Source: a virus. From it: a stretch of DNA of 45,996 nt. The stretch's first letter is position 1, and the number at the start of each line of letters is the position of its first letter. Below are positions 33,658 through 41,814 of the stretch, in pieces. The notes under the pieces were generated by a model. That model worked only from the letters and a program-made list of their open reading frames with translations, was not told the DNA's origin and made no database searches. The stretch lies in IMG/VR virus record IMGVR_UViG_3300020469_000080, positions 1 to 45,996 of that record. One strand, written 5' to 3'. A program made the translations under genes and the position numbers.

Positions 33658-35724
33658 ATGGCTTTTGGGACAACAGTAAATGAGGTAAGAGAAATAAACA
33701 GCAAAGATATTGCTGATATTAATCTCAGAAGTATGGAGTTGAATAAATCAACACTTGATGAAATCAAAAAAGGTTTCACCAACTTAGAAAAATCTGTTCA
33801 AAAAATGAGTGGTGGAATACGAATTCCTGGTTTGCAAAGTCTTACTGATATGGCAAAATCATTGACAATGATGCCTAAGACATTAACAATGAACTTAGCA
33901 AATGCCATTACAGCACCATTCAAAGCCCTTGCAACAACTCTTACCGCCCCATTTATAAAAGCATTTACATCTGTAAGAGATAGCCTAAAAGCCACATGGG
34001 AAGGAACTAAAAAATTATTTGGTGGTTTCTTTGGTTTTTTCGGTAGTATATTTGGTAGGTTTTTTGGTAAGGGAACTGATCCAAAACTGATGAGTGAAGT
34101 AAAGGACATAGGAAAAAGTATGTCTAGTTTAGTATCAATGTTTGCAAAATTTTTATCAAATCAAGAAAAAAGTAATCTTAATGATATAGAAGAAAAACGT
34201 GATAGAAAAAAGGTTGATGGCGCACTGCAAAAAAAGGGAGTTATGCGTTCTGGAAATAGACAAGGTGGAGTGCTTGGAAACCTAGCAAATATATCTGAAA
34301 TTATGCAAGGTTTTGGTGGTTTTACTGGAGCAATTTTAGCGACTGTTCTTGCTGGCGGGGCTGTTGCATTTTTAGTAGCAAGATTTAGAGATCAGTTAGG
34401 TATTGATCCAGGCTTTAGTATACTTGATGCAATAAATAACAAAGCAGATGAACTTTTTGGGATGCCTCTCTTTGGTGAGACAATGACTAGTGCATTAAAA
34501 TCAATCGGTGGTGCTTTTGCTGAAGGTGGTGCTTTTGGTGTCTTGAAAGAAAGTGTGAATCAAATGCTCACTGCATTTCCATCTCTTCAAACAGCACTTG
34601 ATGGTATGACAACTATGTGGGAAAATACAAAAATATTTTTTGAAGATGTAGTACAGAATTTAGGTCTTGGACCATTGAGAGATAAAATAACTGAGTTTAT
34701 GAGTAAAGAATTTGGTATTGCGGAAATGATTGCATTAACGATAGCAATAGGTGCATTAGGCAATCCCCTTAAATTATTAAGATTGGCAGTTTCAGGGTTA
34801 GAAATTGTTTTAGGTGTTGTAAAAACTGCAATAACGGCATTACATACTGTGGCATTAACTGCAAATACAGCCGCGCTGATCGCTCATACAGCCGCACTTA
34901 CAGGAAAAAGATTATTAGGACGCGATGTTGATATTGATATTGATGATGATAGAGGTAGAGGTAACCGCAAAAAACGAAGCATATCCCAAAGATTAAAAAA
35001 TATGTTTGGGTTTGGAATGGATGATATATATGATATGAACCGTGGCGGTAAAAAGGGTGTTCAATTTGGAAGTAAAACTGCTGGAGGTGCATTATCTCTA
35101 GCAGAGTCTGCAAACATTGGAAAATTTGCAAAATTCGGTGGACTTCTCAGAGGTGTTCCAGTTGCTGGACAAATTCTTGCGGCAGGTATGGCAGTATTTG
35201 ATGGTGTCACAGGTGCTGGGGATGCTTTAAAAACATTTAAACCTCAAACTCTTACTGATAGTATTGAAGTTGGTATGGTTGGTGCTGCTGCTGGAGTTAC
35301 AAAAAGTTTTGCTGGATTAGCAGATATGGCAACTGGCTTATTTGGATTTGATACCGATTTAGCAGGTGGCGTCACTGATATGAGAGATACTTTTTTAAAA
35401 TGGTCTTTAGGGACAAAGGAAAAAATTGAAGAGATGAATGGCCCTGATATGTCAAATTTACCAGAAAGCCAAAGACTTTTTGTAGAAAGTGAAAATAACA
35501 GATCACTTTTAGCATCAAGATTAGAAAGTGAAGTTCGTGCCGCTGAAAATATGGCAGTTGCTGCTACTGGTACTGGAAATAAACAACCAACTGTTATAAT
35601 GGATAATTCACAATCTCAAACTGTTCAATCAAACACAACTAATCTTTCTCATAGTGGTCTAGCCAGTGTTGGCAGTGCAACAGATGCTGCACTGCGCTGG
35701 GCATTTCCTCATTATGGAAATTAG
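33658..35724 (+). CDS. Tape-measure-like tail protein (gp29 position)
   Basis: The 688-aa protein is Ala/Gly/Leu/Lys-rich, with a helical N-terminus (about residues 1-60). It has several hydrophobic stretches, including GAILATVLAGGAVAFLVARF near residue 225-245 and IALTIAIGALGNPLKLL near 360-375. It also has a basic RGRGNRKKR loop. These are typical of tape-measure proteins, which are often membrane-active. T4 gp29 (590 aa) follows gp26-gp51-gp27-gp28 and sets tail length. The C-terminal Gln/Ser-rich tail is unusual. The gene converges with gp32 and overlaps its stop by 4 bp. Confidence 0.6.
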   Translation: MAFGTTVNEVREINSKDIADINLRSMELNKSTLDEIKKGFTNLEKSVQKMSGGIRIPGLQSLTDMAKSLTMMPKTLTMNLANAITAPFKALATTLTAPFIKAFTSVRDSLKATWEGTKKLFGGFFGFFGSIFGRFFGKGTDPKLMSEVKDIGKSMSSLVSMFAKFLSNQEKSNLNDIEEKRDRKKVDGALQKKGVMRSGNRQGGVLGNLANISEIMQGFGGFTGAILATVLAGGAVAFLVARFRDQLGIDPGFSILDAINNKADELFGMPLFGETMTSALKSIGGAFAEGGAFGVLKESVNQMLTAFPSLQTALDGMTTMWENTKIFFEDVVQNLGLGPLRDKITEFMSKEFGIAEMIALTIAIGALGNPLKLLRLAVSGLEIVLGVVKTAITALHTVALTANTAALIAHTAALTGKRLLGRDVDIDIDDDRGRGNRKKRSISQRLKNMFGFGMDDIYDMNRGGKKGVQFGSKTAGGALSLAESANIGKFAKFGGLLRGVPVAGQILAAGMAVFDGVTGAGDALKTFKPQTLTDSIEVGMVGAAAGVTKSFAGLADMATGLFGFDTDLAGGVTDMRDTFLKWSLGTKEKIEEMNGPDMSNLPESQRLFVESENNRSLLASRLESEVRAAENMAVAATGTGNKQPTVIMDNSQSQTVQSNTTNLSHSGLASVGSATDAALRWAFPHYGN

Positions 35725-36617
35725 TCTTCGTTAACTAGACTTGCAAAATAATCCATGGTATTATCTTCACCGTCTACTTCTGTCTTTTTAGGCGAAGCAA
35801 AGTCTGGAATATTATCATCCAATGCTGGAGCCTTTTCCTCACCCAATGAAGCAGTTTGTGCCATTGTTGGTTGAGGTGCAGTTTGACCAAGAACATTTCG
35901 CATCTTAGTCTCTAGTTCTGCATATGACTTATAGTTTGCTGGATCAGTAAACTCTGAAAGATCATAACACTTGTCATATACTTCTTCCAAGCGTTCATCA
36001 CTATCTGATACTGCGCGTGATGCAGCAAATTCAGATTTATCATAATTACGATAACCTTCAACATCACGAATTTTGAGTTTGAAATCCGCACCTTCCCACA
36101 TACAAAACGGATTCATAGGTGTTTCATCTGCAAACTCTGGTGACCAAGCATCCATAAGTTTATCAAAGATTTTCTTACCATATTGGTACATGAAAACTTT
36201 GCCTTCATTTTCTGGATTTCCTGGATCAGAAACTACCAGAATATTTGAAACATGATGCAGCCGCCGCTTTTGACGCCTCGCTGTTTCTTTATCAGATTCA
36301 ATACCACTATTCCAAAGTTTGGAATTGTATTCACCAACTGGGTCTTGTTGTTCAATTGAAGTCAAAGACTTCTCAATATACCATTTACCAGTTGGACCTT
36401 TAAAGGCATGATCCCAATAGCGTACAAAATGTACTTCAGAACCTTCTTTCCCATCTGGCAAGAAACGAATAACAGCATAACCATTATTCTGTTTATCAAC
36501 AGTGGGTTTCCACATGCGTTCATCCACATAAGATTTTGTAGTGGTGTTTGTTGCTGTTGCGGCAGCAGTTAATCGGTCAATCTGACCACGATTACGTTTT
36601 AGATTTGCAAAAGACAT
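35721..36617 (-). CDS. 32: Single-stranded DNA-binding protein gp32
   Basis: The 298-aa protein matches T4 gp32. A basic N-terminus (FANLKRNRGQIDRL) would mediate cooperativity, and the core has GYAVIRFLPDGKEG, FVRYWDHAFKG and HHVSNILVVSDPGNPENEGK followed by MYQYGKKIFDKL. An acidic C-terminus (DDNIPDF ... NED) recruits replication proteins. His/Cys residues in the H-H...C region could form the usual zinc site. Start ATG 36617 has GGAG upstream. A perfect sigma70-type promoter at 36674-36702 precedes it. Confidence 0.95.
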   Translation of the reverse strand: MSFANLKRNRGQIDRLTAAATATNTTTKSYVDERMWKPTVDKQNNGYAVIRFLPDGKEGSEVHFVRYWDHAFKGPTGKWYIEKSLTSIEQQDPVGEYNSKLWNSGIESDKETARRQKRRLHHVSNILVVSDPGNPENEGKVFMYQYGKKIFDKLMDAWSPEFADETPMNPFCMWEGADFKLKIRDVEGYRNYDKSEFAASRAVSDSDERLEEVYDKCYDLSEFTDPANYKSYAELETKMRNVLGQTAPQPTMAQTASLGEEKAPALDDNIPDFASPKKTEVDGEDNTMDYFASLVNED

Positions 36618-36673
36618 ATTTTTATTTCTCCATATATGCTGAATTATTGCTGTAATATTTTTAGTATAACTGT

Positions 36674-36702
36674 ATTATATCATATTTGTGTATGTGTGTC
36701 AA
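36674..36702 (-). promoter_or_regulatory. sigma70-type promoter of gp32
   Basis: Minus-strand TTGACA (36702-36697), 17-bp spacer, TATAAT (36679-36674): consensus host-type promoter about 57 bp before the gp32 ATG. The spacer ends in ATATGA, nearly the same as in the promoter at 39099-39127. Confidence 0.85.
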
Positions 36703-36716
36703 CCATATTTATCAAA

Positions 36717-36911
36717 TTATTTTCTCTGAAAAATAATGGTTTCTTTACCAGTGTCTGGGTTTACTGATGGAATTGCAACATGACCATCTGGCACAGGTTG
36801 TGTTCCTACATATTCCCAAGTTGTGCCTACTGCACGATTGGCTGGACCTGCGGCAAAAAACTCTTCATTATCATTTAGAAAGAGCATCGTAATCATAATT
36901 AGTTCAAACAT
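36717..36911 (-). CDS. Small conserved phage protein (64 aa)
   Basis: The product has a hydrophobic start (MFELIMITMLFLNDNEEFF) followed by a compact C-terminal part with TWEYVGTQPVPDGHVAIP. Small proteins of this form are common next to gp32/gp33 in marine T4-like phages, with no known role. The ATG at 36911 directly follows the TAA of the upstream 40-aa gene. Confidence 0.6.
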   Translation of the reverse strand: MFELIMITMLFLNDNEEFFAAGPANRAVGTTWEYVGTQPVPDGHVAIPSVNPDTGKETIIFQRK

Positions 36912-37034
36912 TTATTTTCCTTTTATATGTTTATATAGTTTGTAGTAATAGTCAAAAGATATTGGATAATTTTCTGGGTCTGGTAGTACTCCTTTAAACA
37001 TTAATATAAATTCTTGTATCTCTTTATCTGTCAT
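36912..37034 (-). CDS. Small phage protein (40 aa)
   Basis: A 40-aa frame begins MTDKEIQEFILMFKG and ends PDPENYPISFDYYYKLYKH.. with charged ends. ATG 37034 overlaps the end of the membrane-protein gene by 11 bp. The stop abuts the next ATG (TAAATG), with AAGGA in its last codons. Its tight packing and protein-like composition support a real gene; the function is unknown. Confidence 0.55.
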   Translation of the reverse strand: MTDKEIQEFILMFKGVLPDPENYPISFDYYYKLYKHIKGK

Positions 37035-37200
37035 TTTCCATACTCTGTCTCTTATCACAGTAGATTGTCCACATATACCAAGAAGCCCCTAGAGGTAAAA
37101 TAGCATTTAAATTAATTATTGGAGGTAATATCGTGATTACTGCTGGAAACATAAACATTGCCATGAGAGCCACTGCTATATAATCATACCACCGTATCAT
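37024..37200 (-). CDS. Small membrane protein (58 aa)
   Basis: The product MIRWYDYIAVALMAMFMFPA.. has one long or two short hydrophobic segments (residues about 6-30 and 34-48), then a charged tail ending CDKRQSMENDR. The start overlaps the gp33 stop as ATGA, so it is translationally coupled. It is likely an inner-membrane protein of unknown role. Confidence 0.6.
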   Translation of the reverse strand: MIRWYDYIAVALMAMFMFPAVITILPPIINLNAILPLGASWYMWTIYCDKRQSMENDR

Positions 37201-37427
37201 TCAAAAATCAATTCGTTTTGCTTTGGTAAAAAATTAAGACTCATCGCTTCTGCCTCAATCTTCTCCTTTATTACTGGTGATATGAATTTGCTAACATCCT
37301 CTGGTTCAAGTTCAGTAATGCTGCATACCTCAACAACAGCATCAATATAACCTAGTTTTTTATCAATTACTTGTTCTTCTATTAGTTTGCTAAACTTTGC
37401 TCTATTCATAAAGTTTTTTTCTATCAT
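37197..37427 (-). CDS. 33: Late-promoter transcription accessory protein gp33-like
   Basis: The 76-aa product matches the C-terminal half of T4 gp33: YIDAVVEVCSITELEPEDVS, then KFISPVIKEKIEAEAMSLNF, aligned to T4's ...EENSIPETQFAKFIPSGIIEKIQSEA. gp33 bridges host RNA polymerase and the sliding clamp to activate TATAAATA late promoters, which are found before structural genes in this window. The short form lacks T4's N-terminal segment. The stop and start overlap with neighbours (ATGA). Confidence 0.8.
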   Translation of the reverse strand: MIEKNFMNRAKFSKLIEEQVIDKKLGYIDAVVEVCSITELEPEDVSKFISPVIKEKIEAEAMSLNFLPKQNELIFE

Positions 37428-38530
37428 TTATTCATTGCCCTTAAAATTATGGTATCTTTATTAATCCTACCATTCGCGATGGTTGTTTTTGTGGTAAGAC
37501 TAGACCACTCTTTGTTTATTTGGTTTGAAGTCTTTTTGAGTACCATTGGAATAAAGACCTCTGGTTTACGCAGTTTTGTAACTCTTGATGCCTCAAAATC
37601 AACGCCTTGAAGAGTTGTCCCTTTTACCTCAAAACCACAACTCTTTTCGCAAACCAATTCAGTTAATGCCCTAGTCTTTGCATTGAATAAATAAATTCGC
37701 ATCGCTCCAATCAAAGATGTTGGGCTAATAGATGCTAGTTTAAACTCTACAGAGTCTTTTAAGTATTGAACCTTTGCTACTTGTTTTTCAGCAGACTTTA
37801 CTACAGGTCTACGAGTCTTACGAGTCGCCTTCTTTGCTGTCATATATTTTTCAATATCAGTGAGAATATTATCTACAAACTTTAAATATTTTTTCTGGTC
37901 ACTTACTTTCATAGACGAATAGCCCTCAATAAGATCAGGAGTTTTTTTGTTTACTAATTCGTCCAATTCATCCCTTAATGGAATATAGTAATCATACGTT
38001 GTTTTTGCTGTAATGTAAGGTACATCATGTTTTTTCATTTCACTATAAATGGAGAAATCTTTTTCATCTTTCCAATTATCAATAATAAATTCAATACCAC
38101 CAATAAAATCATTAGTGCGTTCTCTAATAATTTCTGCTGGAGATTTTCTTGGGGTTGTTACGACTCCAATATTATCAGTTTTATTTAAAAGTTTACGCTT
38201 ACCTAGCCGCAGAATTTCATTAACTTGTTTTGTAAGAACTTTTTCAGCATCCCACCAAGTAGGAAATTCTAATTGTAGTTCTGCCCATGCAATCGTTGCT
38301 GCTAAACTAGGAGATTGACTGATTGCCCAATCTGGGGCTTGTAATGCTATCTTAGCATCTTCTTTAGATAAGGACTTCTTCACATGGTTTTTTATTTTTA
38401 CAGCAATATCTTTTCTGTCAACCTCTACTCTTATGTAATCGTTGAAATGCTGAAAGTTATCTGTTGGTGCAGCAGCAAATCCAGTTTTAGTTTTTCTAGA
38501 AAAAGATTTTCTTTTTTTTGATCGTGCCAT
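37424..38530 (-). CDS. Conserved phage protein of unknown function (368 aa)
   Basis: ATG 38530 (MARSKKRKSFSRKTK) has AGGAG 8 nt upstream; a GTG at 38539 sits too close to that site. The protein has a very basic N-terminus (nine Lys/Arg in the first 15), suggesting nucleic-acid contact, and a second basic stretch at residues about 235-260 (KKATRKTRRPVVKSAEKQ). The C-terminal ~120 residues are beta-rich. I do not recognise the family. It is the first gene of a unit with gp33 and is translationally coupled to it. Confidence 0.65.
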   Translation of the reverse strand: MARSKKRKSFSRKTKTGFAAAPTDNFQHFNDYIRVEVDRKDIAVKIKNHVKKSLSKEDAKIALQAPDWAISQSPSLAATIAWAELQLEFPTWWDAEKVLTKQVNEILRLGKRKLLNKTDNIGVVTTPRKSPAEIIRERTNDFIGGIEFIIDNWKDEKDFSIYSEMKKHDVPYITAKTTYDYYIPLRDELDELVNKKTPDLIEGYSSMKVSDQKKYLKFVDNILTDIEKYMTAKKATRKTRRPVVKSAEKQVAKVQYLKDSVEFKLASISPTSLIGAMRIYLFNAKTRALTELVCEKSCGFEVKGTTLQGVDFEASRVTKLRKPEVFIPMVLKKTSNQINKEWSSLTTKTTIANGRINKDTIILRAMNK

Positions 38531-38567
38531 GTGATTCACTCCTAGTGATTATTGCCATAATCCTAAA

Positions 38568-38822
38568 CTATTTTTTAATGAAAGTCAAGTCTTCTTTTTC
38601 TAAAATCCATTCTGGTAATTGGATTAATTCTACTTCACCATCATCATGTTTCTTATAGACAACATAACCTTCATCGCAAAGTTTATCAACTGTATGATCA
38701 ACAATTCTTTCTATCCTTTGAGTATCATATTTTTGAACTGCTGATTTAAGTCCTAGACGATAGGCAATAAAAAGCGCAAACGTGACGATTGCGCTTAATA
38801 TATATTGGTCAATTACAATCAT
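38568..38822 (-). CDS. Small membrane-anchored protein (84 aa)
   Basis: An N-terminal hydrophobic helix (residues about 6-24, YILSAIVTFALFIAYRLGL) is followed by a charged cytoplasmic-type domain with ELIQLPEWILEKEDL at the end. The start overlaps the preceding stop by 4 bp. The function is unknown; such anchored proteins are common in T4-like early regions. Confidence 0.6.
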   Translation of the reverse strand: MIVIDQYILSAIVTFALFIAYRLGLKSAVQKYDTQRIERIVDHTVDKLCDEGYVVYKKHDDGEVELIQLPEWILEKEDLTFIKK

Positions 38823-39073
38823 ACCATCCGCTCAAAAGAAATGAGTTTTGATGGTTTAAATGCTCTCCAAGCATTAGCATCTGTACACCAAACTGAAATA
38901 CGATCTAGGTCAGGGTCAACAGTATCAGATTCTTTTAATTTAGTACCAAACTCTGGTAGGTGATCTGCCATCAAAGTACAAGGCATAACACGATTATCAC
39001 CATTTACTTTTGTAAATGTTACTTCATAAACTCCAGTTTGGAGTTGTTCAATTAGTTCTGATTTCGTTAGCAT
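38819..39073 (-). CDS. DUF2693-like small protein (84 aa)
   Basis: ATG 39073 (MLTKSELIEQL) follows AAAGGAAACTAT. The body VYEVTFTKVNGDNRVMPCTL and SVWCTDANAWRAFKPSKLIS resembles DUF2693, a small barrel-like phage family of unknown role. A perfect sigma70 promoter is 26 bp upstream. Confidence 0.65.
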   Translation of the reverse strand: MLTKSELIEQLQTGVYEVTFTKVNGDNRVMPCTLMADHLPEFGTKLKESDTVDPDLDRISVWCTDANAWRAFKPSKLISFERMV

Positions 39074-39098
39074 ATAGTTTCCTTTCATGATATACTGA

Positions 39099-39127
39099 AT
39101 TATATCATAGTTTGTTTAAGTTGTCAA
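39099..39127 (-). promoter_or_regulatory. sigma70-type promoter before DUF2693-like gene
   Basis: TTGACA (39127-39122), 17-bp spacer, TATAAT (39104-39099) on the minus strand, 26 bp before ATG 39073. It is a perfect match in both hexamers. Confidence 0.85.
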
Positions 39128-39179
39128 CTTATATTTTAATTATTTATACTTGACCACAAAGTTGAAAAATAGCCTAATA

Positions 39180-39380
39180 TTAGAAAGGGAATTCCCTTTT
39201 ACCACCAGCAAGATTTTTTATTCTTTGCTCTAAAAAACTTATGGTAGTATGAATATGACCACAATCATGTGGTTGAATTAGAGTCCTATAATACTCTATT
39301 TCTTCTTCTAGGATTTGTATTCGCACATTATCAATGTGTTTAATTGGTTCCCAAATATAGTTTTCATTCTCCATTCCCAT
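39180..39380 (-). CDS. Small phage protein, possible coiled coil (66 aa)
   Basis: The product has NVRIQILEEEIEYYRTLIQP near the middle and TISFLEQRIKNL near the end, a probable helical hairpin with a conserved-looking HDCGHIH turn. ATG 39380 has GGGGA 9 nt upstream; an ATG at 39374 is also possible. The function is unknown. Confidence 0.55.
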   Translation of the reverse strand: MGMENENYIWEPIKHIDNVRIQILEEEIEYYRTLIQPHDCGHIHTTISFLEQRIKNLAGGKREFPF

Positions 39381-39383
39381 TAA

Positions 39384-39650
39384 TTACGTTCCCCATTCAC
39401 TTTTTGTTTTCATTGCTTCTATAACGAATTCAACATGACTTTCAGTACAATTACCTACAACAGTATCATCACCAGTATGTGAAGGTAAGAGGTTTGCAAG
39501 TTTGTTCTTATAAAATGTACCTACTTCATATAAATCACGTTCTCTGCCGTACCCATTATCTATGATAGATAATCCATAGTCACCAAACCGCACAACTGCG
39601 CGATTGCCACCGTTACTCATAGGTTCAAATTTCAACTCAGAAAATTTCAT
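39384..39650 (-). CDS. Unknown small protein (88 aa)
   Basis: A soluble protein with RAVVRFGDYGLSIIDNGYGR and a single Cys. It overlaps the upstream gene by 4 bp and precedes the 66-aa gene at 39380 by 3 bp. Not recognised. Confidence 0.55.
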   Translation of the reverse strand: MKFSELKFEPMSNGGNRAVVRFGDYGLSIIDNGYGRERDLYEVGTFYKNKLANLLPSHTGDDTVVGNCTESHVEFVIEAMKTKSEWGT

Positions 39651-39802
39651 AACTTAGGCTCCCATATTTTTGCAGTGATTTTTCCATTCTTTGGATAATC
39701 CCACATATCTTTGAATTTGTTAATTGCACAAAATTCACTTATTTCGCGGATGGTAGTTACGAACTTACCATCCACTGAAATTTCATATACTTCAGTTTTC
39801 AT
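39647..39802 (-). CDS. Unknown small protein (51 aa)
   Basis: The frame extends to 39829, but ATG 39802 (MKTEVYEISVDGKFVTTIRE) overlaps the upstream stop as ATGA, the pattern used throughout this region. The small domain starts with a beta-hairpin. Not recognised. Confidence 0.55.
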   Translation of the reverse strand: MKTEVYEISVDGKFVTTIREISEFCAINKFKDMWDYPKNGKITAKIWEPKL

Positions 39803-40149
39803 CAGCGAAGGTATCCCGGACCTGTCCAAGAAATGCTATAGTCACCATCAATAATATTTCCGCGAGATAAATTCCGCGCTGGAGTTTTCCAACCAGCCGC
39901 CATGAGAATGTCACCAAGATTGAATTTTTTATCGGTGGTGGTATTGACAATAAAACCCCACACTCCACCAGAACCATTTACAATTCTGATATATTTTTTA
40001 CCTACAGTGTAGGTAATTTTTTCTGCAAATTCGTTTTCCATTTTTGCTATATGGTCAGCAAGAGATGGATCAGAAGATTTTGATCGTGTCCCATAGTCTG
40101 CAATAATGTCTGAAATCAGAGCATTTACATTAGAAGTGATATCAGTCAT
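39802..40149 (-). CDS. Conserved small phage protein (115 aa)
   Basis: The C-terminal half (KYIRIVNGSGGVWGFIVN, GDILMAAGWKTPARNLSRGN) is of a type I know from marine T4-like phages, without known function. It starts at ATG 40149 after GAAAGGAC, in the first conserved promoter-leader cassette (40159-40220), and heads a unit of four coupled small genes. Confidence 0.65.
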   Translation of the reverse strand: MTDITSNVNALISDIIADYGTRSKSSDPSLADHIAKMENEFAEKITYTVGKKYIRIVNGSGGVWGFIVNTTTDKKFNLGDILMAAGWKTPARNLSRGNIIDGDYSISWTGPGYLR

Positions 40150-40158
40150 TTGTTTGTC

Positions 40159-40220
40159 CTTTCAAGACTAAGTGATTCTCTTTACTTTTATAATATAGAC
40201 AATTTTTACTTGATTGTCAA
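40159..40220 (-). promoter_or_regulatory. Promoter-leader cassette A
   Basis: TTGACA (40220-40215), 17 bp, TATATT (40197-40192), then the conserved leader AGTAAAGAGAATCA and CTTGAAAGG as ribosome-binding site for ATG 40149. It shares this leader with cassettes B, C and D. Confidence 0.75.
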
Positions 40221-40223
40221 CCC

Positions 40224-40451
40224 CTATGCAAAGGGATTGATATAAAACCCAATAGGCAGACCATAATCATTCTCACCCATATAATCGTCACGAATATCAT
40301 CAAGTGTTATATGGTGAACAGAACCGTTGTCCCACATCACATCAATCATAGTGCCTTGGGCTGTATCTTCCATTTTAGAAATTTGACCATGCATCTCAGG
40401 AACTGTCGCTCCAAAATTTCCAATAATGTCTAAACCGATATGTACATTCAT
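40224..40451 (-). CDS. Small phage protein (75 aa)
   Basis: A beta-rich product with QISKMEDTAQGTMIDVMWDN, GSVHHITLDDIRDDYMGEN, resembling a small SH3/KOW-like barrel. GAAAGGG precedes ATG 40451 at the end of promoter-leader cassette B. Monocistronic between two such cassettes; the function is unknown. Confidence 0.6.
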   Translation of the reverse strand: MNVHIGLDIIGNFGATVPEMHGQISKMEDTAQGTMIDVMWDNGSVHHITLDDIRDDYMGENDYGLPIGFYINPFA

Positions 40452-40459
40452 GGGGAAGC

Positions 40460-40518
40460 CCTTTCAAGACTGATTCTCTTTACTCTTATAAACTAGCATA
40501 AGATATAAATATTGTCAA
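40460..40518 (-). promoter_or_regulatory. Promoter-leader cassette B
   Basis: TTGACA (40518-40513) includes the guaC stop codon TGA. After a 17-bp spacer comes a poor -10 (TAGTTT, 40495-40490), then the conserved ATAAGAGTAAAGAGAATCA leader and CTTGAAAGGG. The leader is almost identical to cassette C. Confidence 0.65.
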
Positions 40519-41531
40519 GAGCCATAAACAGTATTATGTGTATTATTTACTCTCACAAATGTAGCACATTTTGATAAATCTTTTAATCTGCTTGCGCCAA
40601 CATAAGTACACGCTGATCTGATGCCAGATAAAATATCAATTAGTGTTAACTCCACTGGTCCTTTATGGTCTACTGTGACGGTTTTACCTTCAACACCTCT
40701 ATATTCTCTATGACCAACTTTATGTCTATCCATAGCAGAGCCTGATGCCATACCATAAAATTTCATTTTACCATTGTCTATAATACCATCACATTCATCA
40801 TGCCCAGCAAGAATACCCCCAATCATTACAAAATCTGCGCCAGCGGCAAATGCTTTCACCATATCACCAGAAGTAGTACATCCACCATCCGCAATAATAT
40901 GGGCATCCATACCGTGAGCCGCATCAGCACATTCAATAACAGCACTCAATTGAGGCATACCAATACCAGTTTTAATTCTTGTTGTACAAACTGAACCAGG
41001 ACCAACACCAACTTTTACAATATCTGCACCAGCAAGAATTAGTTCTTGTGTCATATCAGCAGTGACAACATTACCCGCAATAATTGTAGCGTCTGGTTCT
41101 AAATCACGCATTTTCTTTACGGCATCTACAAAACTAATTGTGTAGCCATTGGCTACATCTAAACCAATAAAAAATGCTTCACTTGATTGGTATATTTTTT
41201 GAGTGTTTTGAATGTCAGTATCAGATATTCCACCCATAACGCATAAATGATCTGCCTTATGATGATTTCTAGTGGGCCATACACCTTCTGCATTATAATG
41301 TTTGGCGAGGCAAGTTATCATATTATAATTGGTCAGCACATCTGCCATGGAAAATGTTCCTACGGTATCCATGTTTGATGCCATAATTGGAGTTCCCATC
41401 CAAGTTTTTTTACTATGTTTAAATTTGTATTTTCTCTCTAAATCAACATCATACCTTGAAGTTAGTGTTGATCTTTTTGGCCTAATAAGAACATCAGAAT
41501 AATCAAGTTTCACATCATCATTAATTAGCAT
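40515..41531 (-). CDS. guaC: GMP reductase
   Basis: The 338-aa protein matches bacterial GuaC nearly end to end: [53 protein letters not shown], then [20 protein letters not shown] with the catalytic Cys, [20 protein letters not shown], and the end [19 protein letters not shown]. It reduces GMP to IMP with NADPH. ATG 41531 follows AAGGAAAAAATA; an ORF extension to 41567 is less likely. The enzyme would feed guanine nucleotides from host DNA or RNA back to the adenine branch, useful for an AT-rich phage genome. The order with the ligase-like small gene suggests co-transcription. Confidence 0.93.
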   Translation of the reverse strand: MLINDDVKLDYSDVLIRPKRSTLTSRYDVDLERKYKFKHSKKTWMGTPIMASNMDTVGTFSMADVLTNYNMITCLAKHYNAEGVWPTRNHHKADHLCVMGGISDTDIQNTQKIYQSSEAFFIGLDVANGYTISFVDAVKKMRDLEPDATIIAGNVVTADMTQELILAGADIVKVGVGPGSVCTTRIKTGIGMPQLSAVIECADAAHGMDAHIIADGGCTTSGDMVKAFAAGADFVMIGGILAGHDECDGIIDNGKMKFYGMASGSAMDRHKVGHREYRGVEGKTVTVDHKGPVELTLIDILSGIRSACTYVGASRLKDLSKCATFVRVNNTHNTVYGS

Positions 41532-41814
41532 TATTTTTTCCTTTTTGCAATTCGTGTAAAGAGTCAATTACGATTGTTGGATATTCACCAAGATAACTTC
41601 CTGCTTCAAGAACATCTCTATCTAGTAAATGTTTATGGTAATGCTCTAACTTATTCCATTCTTTTAAAATGTTTTTAGCCAAAGTATCAAAATAACTATC
41701 CGAAAAAATAGGATTAGATTCTTCATAATAAGCATATGATGCCATAAGATAATATGGTATCATCATATTAGGATTGTTCTTAATAATTTTATTAGCATGT
41801 TTCGCCAAGTTCAT
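41521..41814 (-). CDS. Small protein resembling NAD-ligase Ia segment (97 aa)
   Basis: The middle reads YLMASYAYYEESNPIFSDSY then FDTLAKNILKEW, like the YY..DxPxxSDxxYDxLxxEL segment of subdomain Ia in NAD-dependent DNA ligases. No adenylation domain follows, so it cannot be a ligase itself. It may be a stand-alone NMN-binding-like domain or only similar by chance. It overlaps guaC by 11 bp and its own upstream neighbour by 4 bp (ATGA). Confidence 0.5.
   Translation of the reverse strand: MNLAKHANKIIKNNPNMMIPYYLMASYAYYEESNPIFSDSYFDTLAKNILKEWNKLEHYHKHLLDRDVLEAGSYLGEYPTIVIDSLHELQKGKNNAN

Noticed and set aside
40504-40511. Plus-strand TATAAATA between guaC and the 40451 gene
   Set aside because: No plus-strand gene follows; it falls in the spacer of promoter cassette B.
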